DNA of 9,755 nt from the NCBI GenBank assembly GCA_016286835.1, contig JAEEUD010000046.1:1-9755 (forward strand). Direction: 5' to 3'. This DNA comes from Pyramidobacter sp. Its GTDB lineage: Bacteria > Synergistota > Synergistia > Synergistales > Dethiosulfovibrionaceae. The position numbers and the translations under genes were made by a program. Position 1 is the stretch's first letter. Each line of letters starts with the position of its first letter. Of this stretch, positions 1-5,917 are shown one piece after another. The notes below the pieces were generated by a model. That model was not told the DNA's origin and searched no databases. It saw only the letters and a list, made by a program, of their open reading frames with translations.

Positions 1-314
1 GCGGGCCCCGCCCCGACAGCCGCGATTTCGACGGTGAACGCCGCTTCCCGCGCGGTGAAATGTTCAGAGGTGAACGCGCGGGTTCGTTCGGCCGCGACAG
101 GGCTGACCGTCCCGGGCGTGACGAGCGGCACGGGGGCGGCCGTTTTGAGCGCGACAGCCGCCGCGACGAGCGCGGATACGCCCCCAGGGGCGAGCGCCGC
201 TTCGACGACCGCAGCGAGCGCCCCGCGCCCCGCTCTGAAGACGGCGGCACCGCGCGTCCACGACGCTTCACCAATTTTGAGAAATTCAGAAAGAACAGCG
301 GGGACAAGAGATAA
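1..314 (+). CDS. C-terminal Arg/Gly-rich tail of an unidentified protein (partial, 5' end outside window)
   Basis: The reading frame is open from the first full codon (position 3) to TAA at 312-314, giving about 103 residues with no catalytic domain. The composition is extreme: Arg, Gly, Asp and Glu dominate, and short units such as RGER, GERRF and RRDERG recur, giving an RGG-like, probably disordered and RNA-binding tail. It ends in a less biased segment with FTNFEKFRKN followed by GDKR. In bacteria, tails of this kind are common on DEAD-box RNA helicases and on some 23S rRNA pseudouridine synthases, so one of these is a reasonable guess; nothing in the window proves it. An internal ATG at 60 exists, but the frame is continuous upstream with the same composition and I see no Shine-Dalgarno before it, so this is a fragment rather than an 84-residue gene. 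Only 27 nt separate it from the next gene, suggesting cotranscription. Confidence 0.65.
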   Translation, partial: GPRPDSRDFDGERRFPRGEMFRGERAGSFGRDRADRPGRDERHGGGRFERDSRRDERGYAPRGERRFDDRSERPAPRSEDGGTARPRRFTNFEKFRKNSGDKR

Positions 315-322
315 GTCCCCGC
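298..322 (+). promoter_or_regulatory. GC-rich stem-loop over the stop codon of the upstream gene
   Basis: A perfect 8-bp inverted repeat, GCGGGGAC (298-305) and GTCCCCGC (315-322), encloses a 9-nt loop that contains the TAA stop at 312-314. No T-tract follows: the next bases are GTTCAAGAGGAG, which carry the Shine-Dalgarno of the next gene from 328. It is therefore not a canonical intrinsic terminator. It could be an mRNA 3'-end or processing element, a weak attenuator, or a structure that tunes ribosome access to the next gene. The repeat is seen directly; the function is inferred. Confidence 0.45.
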
Positions 323-341
323 GTTCAAGAGGAGACCATCC

Positions 342-1331
342 ATGCAGGACTCAAACACGAGACAGGAGCTTGATCCCATCCCGGACGACGAAGCGTTCCG
401 CAAAGCTCTGCTGACGGTCGAGCGATTCGGCGTGCAGCTCCACGAGATCGCGCGCCGTCAGAAAGAGCTGCTCGCCATCGAAAAAGACCGCGCCGCCAAA
501 GAGGCCGACGTGCTCAGGACACGTGCCGAAGAGAAGGACCGCGCGCTGGAAGCGATGCGTAAAACGCTGATCGACGCCCAGATGGAGCTTTCCGAGGCGC
601 GAAGGAACGAGAACTCGCTTTCCCTCGAGGTGAAGCAGCTGAAAGAGCAGGTCCGCATCTACAAAGTGGACGGAGAGCGCATCGACGCGGCGGAAAGCCA
701 GCTGCGCGCCGCTCGGGACGAAAACGCAGCGCTGAAGACGCGCCTCGACGAGCAGGCCGTTGGTGCCGCCAAAGCCGCACGCGATCACAAGACCGAACTC
801 GACGCCCTTGTCCTGAAATACGAGCAGGAAAAGATCCAGCTGAACGAAAACGTCCAGGTCGCGCTCGAAAAAGCCCGCAACGTCACCGACACGATCGAAC
901 GCTACAAGTCGCTGGCCGCTCTTGCCGAGAGCGAAAAGAACTCTGCGGCCGAGGAGATGGAGAAAACGCGGGCCCAGCAGAAAGAACAGATCGACAAACT
1001 GCGCGGCGAGCTGGCCGCCCGCGAAGCCCGCGTTTCCGAGCAGGACCGCATCCTTGCCGACGTGCAGCGCGACTACGAGCGCAAGCTCTCCCTCGCCCAG
1101 TCGCAGGCCGAGCAGAAATACCAGTCCGAGCTCGAAAAGCTCCGGCACACCAACGAAGACCAGCTCCACGAGCTGAACCGCACGCGCTACACGATGGAGC
1201 TGCTGAAGGAAGATCACGCCCGCGCCATCGAAGCCCTGAAACAGGACATGGAAAAGCAGATCACGCTCCGCGCCGACGAGATCCGCCGCCAGTTCATGCT
1301 CAAATCGCCTGCGGCGGAAACTCAGGCATGA
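342..1331 (+). CDS. Long coiled-coil protein of unknown function
   Basis: This 329-residue protein is soluble, with no signal peptide or membrane segment. Roughly residues 35-315 are rich in Glu, Lys, Arg, Gln, Ala and Leu in heptad-like spacing, with no Pro in that span, which indicates one long alpha-helical coiled coil, perhaps with breaks. The first 15-20 residues are acidic and Pro-containing (DPIPDDEAF), and a short non-helical tail ends in KSPAAETQA. No enzymatic motif is visible. The start is well supported: AGAGGAG at 328-334 lies 7 nt before the ATG. Its stop TGA overlaps the start of the ABC-F gene as ATGA (1328-1331), so the two are probably translated in a coupled way. SMC-, GrpE- or KfrA-like resemblances would rest only on coiled-coil composition, so I give no family. 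A structural, scaffolding or ribosome-associated role is possible from context but unproven. Confidence 0.85.
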   Translation: MQDSNTRQELDPIPDDEAFRKALLTVERFGVQLHEIARRQKELLAIEKDRAAKEADVLRTRAEEKDRALEAMRKTLIDAQMELSEARRNENSLSLEVKQLKEQVRIYKVDGERIDAAESQLRAARDENAALKTRLDEQAVGAAKAARDHKTELDALVLKYEQEKIQLNENVQVALEKARNVTDTIERYKSLAALAESEKNSAAEEMEKTRAQQKEQIDKLRGELAAREARVSEQDRILADVQRDYERKLSLAQSQAEQKYQSELEKLRHTNEDQLHELNRTRYTMELLKEDHARAIEALKQDMEKQITLRADEIRRQFMLKSPAAETQA

Positions 1332-3271
1332 TCCAGGTCAAGGATCTCGGGCTCACGTTTGCCGGCGGACGGACCATCTTCAAAAATCTCAACTGGCAGA
1401 TCGACACCGGCGGCAGGACCGGCCTCGTCGGCCCCAACGGCATCGGCAAGACCACGCTGATGCGCGTGCTCGTCGGTCAGATCCAGCCCGATCTCGGCGA
1501 CGTGACCATCTCCCCCGCTTCGGCCACCGTCGGCTACCTGCCGCAGGACCTCGCCGAGCTGCCTGACACGACGCTGATGCAGTATCTGAAGGACAAGGCC
1601 GGCATCACCGCCGCCGAAGCTCTGCTGAAAAAGCGCCAGGAGGAGCTCGCCGCCGCACCGCCGGACGGAAACGAGCGCGCCCTGCATCTTCACGAAGAGG
1701 CGGCGGCCGCCTACGAACGCCTCGGCGGCTGGTCGTTCGAGGCCATGTCGAAAAAAGCCCTGCGCGGCCTCGGCTTCCACGAAGGCGACGACAGGAAGCG
1801 CTGCCGCGAGTTCTCCGGCGGCTGGAAGATGCGCATCACGCTGGCCGGCTTACTGCTGTCCAATCCCGACGTGCTGCTGCTGGACGAACCGACCAATCAC
1901 CTCGACACCGAAAGCATGGAATGGTTGGAAAACTGGCTTTCCGACTACCGCGGAACGCTTATCGCCATCTCGCACGACCGCATTTTCATGGACAAGATCA
2001 TGAAAAGCATCGCCGAGCTTCATTCCGGCGGCATCCGCGTGTACAAGGGCAACTTCTCCGACTACCTGCGCGCCTCTCAGGAACAGAAAGCGCAGCGCGA
2101 GCAGGCCGCCGCACGCCAGCAGGCTGAGATCGCCAAAACGAAGGAGTTCATTGAACGCTTCCGCTACAAGGCCACCAAGGCAGCGCAGGTGCAAAGCCGC
2201 GTCAAAGTTTTGGAAAAGACCGAGCTCATCGAGACCGAGGCAGACGCGAAACACATGTCGTTGCGCTTTCCTCCCTGTCCCCCGAGCGGACACATCGTCC
2301 TCACGCTGGAGGACGTGAGCAAGTCGTACGGGACGAATCACGTCTTTTCGGGCATCTCCGCCCAGATCGAGCGCGGCCAGAAGATCGCTCTCGTCGGCGT
2401 CAACGGCGCCGGCAAGTCGACGCTGTCGCGCATCGTCTCCGGACGCGAAGCGCCCGACAGCGGCACGCGTGAGCTTGGCTATCACGTCCTGCCCGTGTTC
2501 TTCTCGCAAGAATCTTCCGAGAACCTCAACTACGCCAATACCGTCTGGCAGGAGATCAACCCGCTCAACCAGGACATGACCGAGGCCGAAAAGCGCACGC
2601 TGCTCGGTTCGTTCCTGTTCAGCGGCGACGACATCTACAAGCCCGTCAGCGTGCTTTCCGGAGGGGAAAAATCCCGCCTGTCGCTGGCGAAGATCCTCAT
2701 GAATCCGTCGAATTTCCTCATCCTCGACGAACCCACCAACCATCTGGACATGGTCACGCGCGACCTCTTTCAGCAGGCGCTGCTCGCCTACAACGGTACG
2801 CTGCTGATCGTGTCGCACGACCGTTTTTTCCTCAACCAGCTGGCACAGCGCGTCTGGGAGATCCGTGACGGACAGCTGCACGACTACGCCGGCAACTACA
2901 GCCGCTTCATCGAACTGAGAGCGCGCGAACAGACCGCGCAGGCGGCGCAGCCATCCGACCGTCCGCAGACAGGCAAGTCGGCCGAGCGCGACAAAAAGCG
3001 CGAGGAAGCACAGCGCCGCAACGAGCTCTACCGGCGCAAAAAAACGTATGTCGAAGAGCTCGCCCGCGTCGAAGAGACCGTCTCGGCCCGCGAGGCCGAA
3101 AAAAACGACATCGAAAACCGGCTCTGCCTGCCCGAAGTGCTTGCCGATTCCGCCAAAGTTCAGGCGCTTATGAAACGCCTGTCCGAAACGAGCGCGGAGA
3201 TCGAGCAGGCCACGTCCCGCTGGGAAGAGCTGATGGAGATCATCGAATCAATCGAAAAAGGAGACCTGTAA
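1328..3271 (+). CDS. ABC-F family ATPase (YdiF/YheS-like translation factor)
   Basis: This is a 647-residue soluble protein with two ABC cassettes and no membrane domain, as expected for ABC-F proteins, which bind the ribosomal E site and help stalled or non-productive ribosomes. Cassette 1 has Walker A GPNGIGKTT (35-43), signature FSGGW (162-166) and Walker B LLLDEP (183-188, catalytic Glu187), followed by TNHLD. Cassette 2 has Walker A GVNGAGKST (357-365), signature LSGGE (443-447) and LILDEP (464-469, Glu468). Between them, about 240-305, is the charged helical linker with KEFIERFRYKATKAAQVQSR near 272-291, typical of the family. Residues about 555-645 form a C-terminal coiled coil like that of Uup/YdiF. 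Size and linker fit YdiF or YheS better than EttA, which lacks this tail. No clear Shine-Dalgarno precedes the ATG, consistent with coupling through the ATGA overlap. Antibiotic-resistance ABC-F proteins share the fold, but nothing here points to resistance. Confidence 0.93.
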   Translation: MIQVKDLGLTFAGGRTIFKNLNWQIDTGGRTGLVGPNGIGKTTLMRVLVGQIQPDLGDVTISPASATVGYLPQDLAELPDTTLMQYLKDKAGITAAEALLKKRQEELAAAPPDGNERALHLHEEAAAAYERLGGWSFEAMSKKALRGLGFHEGDDRKRCREFSGGWKMRITLAGLLLSNPDVLLLDEPTNHLDTESMEWLENWLSDYRGTLIAISHDRIFMDKIMKSIAELHSGGIRVYKGNFSDYLRASQEQKAQREQAAARQQAEIAKTKEFIERFRYKATKAAQVQSRVKVLEKTELIETEADAKHMSLRFPPCPPSGHIVLTLEDVSKSYGTNHVFSGISAQIERGQKIALVGVNGAGKSTLSRIVSGREAPDSGTRELGYHVLPVFFSQESSENLNYANTVWQEINPLNQDMTEAEKRTLLGSFLFSGDDIYKPVSVLSGGEKSRLSLAKILMNPSNFLILDEPTNHLDMVTRDLFQQALLAYNGTLLIVSHDRFFLNQLAQRVWEIRDGQLHDYAGNYSRFIELRAREQTAQAAQPSDRPQTGKSAERDKKREEAQRRNELYRRKKTYVEELARVEETVSAREAEKNDIENRLCLPEVLADSAKVQALMKRLSETSAEIEQATSRWEELMEIIESIEKGDL

Positions 3272-3274
3272 ACC

Positions 3275-3700
3275 ATGGCACAGACCGTGAAAAACGGCGA
3301 CAAGATCCGCGTCCACTACACCGGTACCCTCAACAACGGCGAGATGTTCGACTCGTCGATCAAGAACAACCGCCCGCCCCTTGAGTTCACCGTCGGCGCG
3401 GGGCAGATGATCAAGGGATTCGACAAAGGCGTCGTCGGCATGGCTGTCGGCGAGACGCGGATGCTCAAGCTGCCGCCCGAAGAGGCCTACGGCGTTCGCC
3501 GCGACGACATGATGATCACCGTCAAGGCGTCGCAGATGCCCAAGGGCTACACGCCCAAAGTCGGCGATCCGCTCCAGATGGGGCCACACCGCGTCACCGT
3601 CGCAAAAGTGAACGAAGACGGCTCCGTCGTCCTCGACGCCAACCACTTTCTCGCCGGCCAGGAGCTGAACTTTGAAGTGACGCTCGTGGAGATCCTGTAA
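3275..3700 (+). CDS. SlyD-like FKBP-type peptidyl-prolyl cis-trans isomerase
   Basis: This 141-residue cytoplasmic FKBP catalyses cis-trans isomerisation of X-Pro bonds and probably acts as a folding chaperone. The FKBP core begins with GDKIRVHYTGTLNNGEMFDSS (residues 8-28, with Tyr15, Phe25 and Asp26 at typical pocket positions) and continues with AGQMIKGFDKGVVGMAVGE (42-60). About 72-120 is the inserted flap (IF) domain typical of SlyD/FkpA-type proteins. The strand LDANHFLAGQELNFEVTLV (120-138) closes the core and is a hallmark of the family. It ends at residue 141, so the His/Cys-rich metal-binding tail of E. coli SlyD is absent. AAGGAG at 3258-3263 inside the end of the ABC-F gene serves the ATG; the two genes are 3 nt apart, so they share an operon. 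Pairing with a ribosome factor fits a nascent-chain folding role. Confidence 0.92.
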   Translation: MAQTVKNGDKIRVHYTGTLNNGEMFDSSIKNNRPPLEFTVGAGQMIKGFDKGVVGMAVGETRMLKLPPEEAYGVRRDDMMITVKASQMPKGYTPKVGDPLQMGPHRVTVAKVNEDGSVVLDANHFLAGQELNFEVTLVEIL

Positions 3701-3719
3701 AATAACGCGAAGACAAATT

Positions 3720-3755
3720 AAAGAGCGCGAGGATTCTCTCCTCGCGCTCTTTTTT
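3720..3755 (+). terminator. Strong intrinsic terminator after the FKBP gene
   Basis: A perfect 11-bp stem, GAGCGCGAGGA (3723-3733) with TCCTCGCGCTC (3739-3749), has a 5-nt loop TTCTC and is followed by a run of six T (3750-3755). Flanking A residues at 3720-3722 can extend the stem with the first Ts and give the opposite strand a partial T-run. It lies 20 nt after the stop codon and closes the first transcription unit. Confidence 0.95.
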
Positions 3756-3803
3756 CGTATGTGTATGAAAATACGACGGGTGCCTTAGATGCACAAAGTG
3801 CCC

Positions 3804-3830
3804 CGGGGCTTTACGTCCGAAACGACCCCG
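3804..3830. other. Small GC-rich fold of unknown role upstream of the oppA promoters
   Basis: CGGGG (3804-3808) can pair with CCCCG (3826-3830), and inside the loop CGT (3814-3816) can pair with ACG (3822-3824). The same segment has an overlapping self-complementary decamer GCCCCGGGGC (3800-3809) and a short GCAC-AAA-GTGC repeat (3791-3801). No T-tract follows. It lies just upstream of the first candidate promoter and so would be DNA rather than leader RNA for those promoters. It may be a protein-binding site or chance. Confidence 0.2.
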
Positions 3831-3836
3831 CCGTGT

Positions 3837-3866
3837 TTGAAATGATAAAGCATGACGGAGTATAAA
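3837..3866 (+). promoter_or_regulatory. Candidate upstream sigma-70-type promoter P1 for oppA
   Basis: TTGAAA (3837-3842) and TATAAA (3861-3866) are separated by 18 bp, a near-consensus arrangement at the entry to the AT-rich stretch before oppA. Transcripts would start near 3873 and carry a leader of about 130 nt. An AT-rich region can produce such matches by chance, so this is weaker than the promoter at 3913. Confidence 0.35.
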
Positions 3867-3880
3867 TCAAGATATTTGTT

Positions 3881-3927
3881 CTGCTGCCTCATCTTCATTC
3901 TTTTCTTTAATATTGATAAAGCAGCAG
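3881..3927. repeat. Short inverted repeat reaching into the oppA promoter spacer
   Basis: CTGCTGC (3881-3887) is the exact reverse complement of GCAGCAG (3921-3927), 33 nt apart. The right arm lies between the -35 and -10 boxes of the promoter at 3913. An operator role is possible, but 7-bp arms made of a simple trinucleotide pattern could be coincidence. Confidence 0.2.
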
Positions 3928-3941
3928 GAAAGTGTTATACT
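3913..3941 (+). promoter_or_regulatory. oppA promoter: Probable sigma-70-type promoter P2 driving the opp operon
   Basis: TTGATA (3913-3918) is followed by exactly 17 bp and then TATACT (3936-3941): one mismatch to consensus in each box with ideal spacing. It sits in a sharply AT-rich stretch inside a GC-rich window, and transcription would begin near 3948, giving a leader of about 57 nt before the oppA ATG. It is the best-supported promoter in the window. Confidence 0.65.
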
Positions 3942-3986
3942 TTACATACCGGCTTAAAATACTTTTCAGAAAGCCGATCATCTTGC

Positions 3987-3993
3987 AAGGAGG
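3987..3993 (+). promoter_or_regulatory. Ribosome binding site fixing the oppA start at 4005
   Basis: AAGGAGG, a near-perfect anti-16S match, lies 11 nt before ATG 4005. The frame is also open from an ATG at 3852, but that start has no Shine-Dalgarno and lies upstream of promoter P2, and the extra 51 codons are AT-rich. Starting at 4005 gives a clean signal peptide at the N-terminus. Confidence 0.85.
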
Positions 3994-4004
3994 AAAAAGA
4001 GTTC

Positions 4005-5828
4005 ATGAAAAAGTTCGCACTGTTCGCCGCGCTGACGCTGCTCGTCTGCGCGAGTTCCGCTTTCGCCCGCGACTACGTGGCCGTGTACGAGGCGGAGCTG
4101 GATACCGTCAACTACCTCAAGTCAAACAAGACCGACACGATGCAGCTGGGCTACAACACCTGCGACGGCCTGGTGGAGTTTGATCGCTTCGGCCTGACGA
4201 TGCCGAGCCTGGCCACCGACTGGACCGTTTCCGACGACGGCCTGACGATCACGCTGCACGTCCGCCCCGGCGTGAAGTGGTACACCTGCGAGGGCAAGGA
4301 ATACGGAGAGGTCACCGCGCACGACTTTGAGGCGGGCGCAAAGTGGGTGCTCACCAAGAAAAACGCCTCCGTCGTCGCCAACACGATCTACAACAACATC
4401 GCCGGCGCCAAGGACTACTACATGGGCAAGACGGACGACTGGAGCACCGTCGGCATCAAGGCGCTCGACGACCGCACGATCCGCTACACGTTCTCGAAGC
4501 GTCTGCCCTACGCGCTGAAGATGCTGTCGTTCCCGGCGTTCTATCCCGCTTCGCAGAAGTTCATCGACGAGTGCGGCGATGACTTCGGCACCAGCAACGA
4601 CACGATGCTGTACTGCGGCGCGTACATCCTCACCGAGTTCGAGCCCGAGTACCAGCGCGTGCTGACCGCCAACGAGCATTACTGGAACCGCGAGGCCATC
4701 TCGATCGAGCGCATGGTCTACAAGTACAGCAAGGAAGCCTCGGCCAACGGTCCCGAGCTGTTCCTGCGCGGCGAGGTCATGGACCTGATCCTGCCCGGCA
4801 CGATCATGGACGAGTGGATGAAGGATCCCGAGAAGAAAAAGCTGATGCGCCCGCACAACCTCACCAACATGACCTACTTCATGGCGTTCAACTTCGAGCC
4901 GCTTTACAGCGAGGAATACGCTCCCAAGGACTGGGTGGAGGCGGTCAACAACCTGAACTTCCGCAAGTCGCTGTTCCACGGTTTCGACCGCGTCGCCGCG
5001 CTGCTGGCAATGGCGCCGTACGACTACCAGCGCCGCCTCACGGGCACGCTGACGCGCCGCAATCTCGTCCAGGTGAAGGGCGTCGACTACGTGGAGATGG
5101 GCGGCCTGGCCGAGTACACGCACGGCGAGTCGTTCGACCCGAAGAAGGCGCTTGAGTACAAGGCGAAGGCCATGGAAGAGCTCAAGGGCAAGGTGACGTT
5201 CCCGCTCAAGGTCGTCATGCCCTACAACACCGGCAACGTCGATATCGTCAACCGCTCGCAGGTCGTCGAACAGCAGATGGAAAAGCTGCTCGGCACGGAT
5301 TACATCGACATCATCCTCGTGCCCTACCCCGCTTCCGGATACAACAAGGCCTCGCGCACCAGCGGCAAGTTCGCGTTCACACAGCTGGGCTGGGGCCCCG
5401 ACTTCGTCGATCCTCTGAGTGCGCTTGATCCTGTGATGGCGTCGGCGCTGTCCCCGAAGTGGAGCCGCCTGAACATGGCGCGCGACATGATGCAGCCGGA
5501 CGGCCAGACCAAATTCGACGCGATGGCCGAAGCGGCCGCCGCGGAAGTCGGCGATCTGAAGAAACGCTATGAGATGTTCGCCGAGGCCGAGAAGTTCCTG
5601 CTCGACAACGCCTACGTCGTGCCGTTCTACCTGTCCGGCGGCGGCTTCAAGGCGTCGTATCTGCATCCGTTCTACGGCTTCACGAGCCAGATGGGCATCA
5701 ACTCGCTGCGCAAGCTGAAGGCGGCGAAGCTGCTCGACAAGCCGATGAACATGGAGGAGTACGAAGAGGCCGAGAAGCAGTTCCTGAAGGATCTTGAAGA
5801 GGCCAGAAAGAACGCGAAGTACGATTAA
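4005..5828 (+). CDS. oppA: Oligopeptide-binding protein of an ABC importer (SBP family 5, OppA/AmiA-like)
   Basis: The gene encodes 607 residues from ATG 4005. A Sec signal peptide (Lys2-Lys3, hydrophobic core, AFA at 19-21) predicts cleavage before Arg22. A Cys at 15 follows LLV, which does not meet the usual lipobox, so a free periplasmic protein is more likely than a lipoprotein. The family 5 solute-binding fold is shown by GYNTCDGLVEFDRFG (49-63) and by SDDGLTITLHVRPGVKWYT (76-94), followed by VTAHDF and, downstream, VGIKALDDRTIRYTFSK and GAYILTEFEPEYQRV. These blocks resemble Firmicutes AmiA/OppA more than enterobacterial DppA. It would capture peptides and deliver them to OppBC; peptide length and specificity cannot be read from sequence. 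The C-terminus ends in a charged helical stretch (about 575-607). It is the first gene of the operon, with its own promoter and a terminator right behind it, which suggests high expression. Confidence 0.93.
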   Translation: MKKFALFAALTLLVCASSAFARDYVAVYEAELDTVNYLKSNKTDTMQLGYNTCDGLVEFDRFGLTMPSLATDWTVSDDGLTITLHVRPGVKWYTCEGKEYGEVTAHDFEAGAKWVLTKKNASVVANTIYNNIAGAKDYYMGKTDDWSTVGIKALDDRTIRYTFSKRLPYALKMLSFPAFYPASQKFIDECGDDFGTSNDTMLYCGAYILTEFEPEYQRVLTANEHYWNREAISIERMVYKYSKEASANGPELFLRGEVMDLILPGTIMDEWMKDPEKKKLMRPHNLTNMTYFMAFNFEPLYSEEYAPKDWVEAVNNLNFRKSLFHGFDRVAALLAMAPYDYQRRLTGTLTRRNLVQVKGVDYVEMGGLAEYTHGESFDPKKALEYKAKAMEELKGKVTFPLKVVMPYNTGNVDIVNRSQVVEQQMEKLLGTDYIDIILVPYPASGYNKASRTSGKFAFTQLGWGPDFVDPLSALDPVMASALSPKWSRLNMARDMMQPDGQTKFDAMAEAAAAEVGDLKKRYEMFAEAEKFLLDNAYVVPFYLSGGGFKASYLHPFYGFTSQMGINSLRKLKAAKLLDKPMNMEEYEEAEKQFLKDLEEARKNAKYD

Positions 5829-5847
5829 CCGCAACAGTGCAGTCATC

Positions 5848-5884
5848 GCGCCCGAACGGCTTCCACGCCTTTCGGGCGCTTTTT
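5848..5884 (+). terminator. Intrinsic terminator between oppA and oppB
   Basis: GCGCCCGAA (5848-5856) pairs perfectly with TTCGGGCGC (5871-5879). Across one C/T mismatch an inner GGC/GCC helix closes a 6-nt loop, and five T residues follow (5880-5884). The stem begins 19 nt after the oppA stop. I see no convincing promoter between it and oppB, so it probably acts as a partial terminator that lowers transcription of the downstream genes. Confidence 0.85.
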
Positions 5885-5917
5885 GCAGACGGGCTGTGAC
5901 ATGAGAGGAGAGATAGG

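Noticed and set aside
34..414. 126-codon plus-strand Ala/Thr/Ser-rich open frame at the window start
   Set aside because: It overlaps the continuous Arg/Gly-rich frame and the start of the well-supported gene at 342, and its composition is that of a shifted frame of GC-rich DNA.
351..1217. 288-codon minus-strand open frame opposite the coiled-coil gene
   Set aside because: The Leu/Phe/Val-rich product is the mirror of Glu/Lys/Gln codons in the sense coiled coil, not a real membrane protein.
1850..2881. 343-codon minus-strand open frame opposite the ABC-F gene
   Set aside because: The sense strand encodes both ATP-binding cassettes in frame; the antisense product has no motif.
1328..3271. 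ABC-F gene as an antibiotic-resistance determinant
   Set aside because: Length, C-terminal coiled coil and operon context fit housekeeping YdiF/YheS-type proteins, and no leader peptide or attenuator of the resistance type precedes it.
3594..3794. 66-codon minus-strand open frame through the terminator
   Set aside because: It would read through the hairpin and into the FKBP gene antisense, with no ribosome site or motif.
3852..4004. 51-codon N-terminal extension of oppA with a hydrophobic stretch
   Set aside because: No ribosome site precedes ATG 3852, the segment is AT-rich and contains the best promoter, and AAGGAGG before ATG 4005 gives a normal signal peptide.
4122..5846. 574-codon minus-strand open frame opposite oppA
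   Set aside because: Shadow of a GC-rich gene, with low-complexity Val/Leu/Arg/His composition and no recognisable domain.
5885..5917. Possible separate promoter for oppB (TTGCAG at 5884)
   Set aside because: No -10-like hexamer at suitable spacing; the best match overlaps the ribosome site region and is poor.
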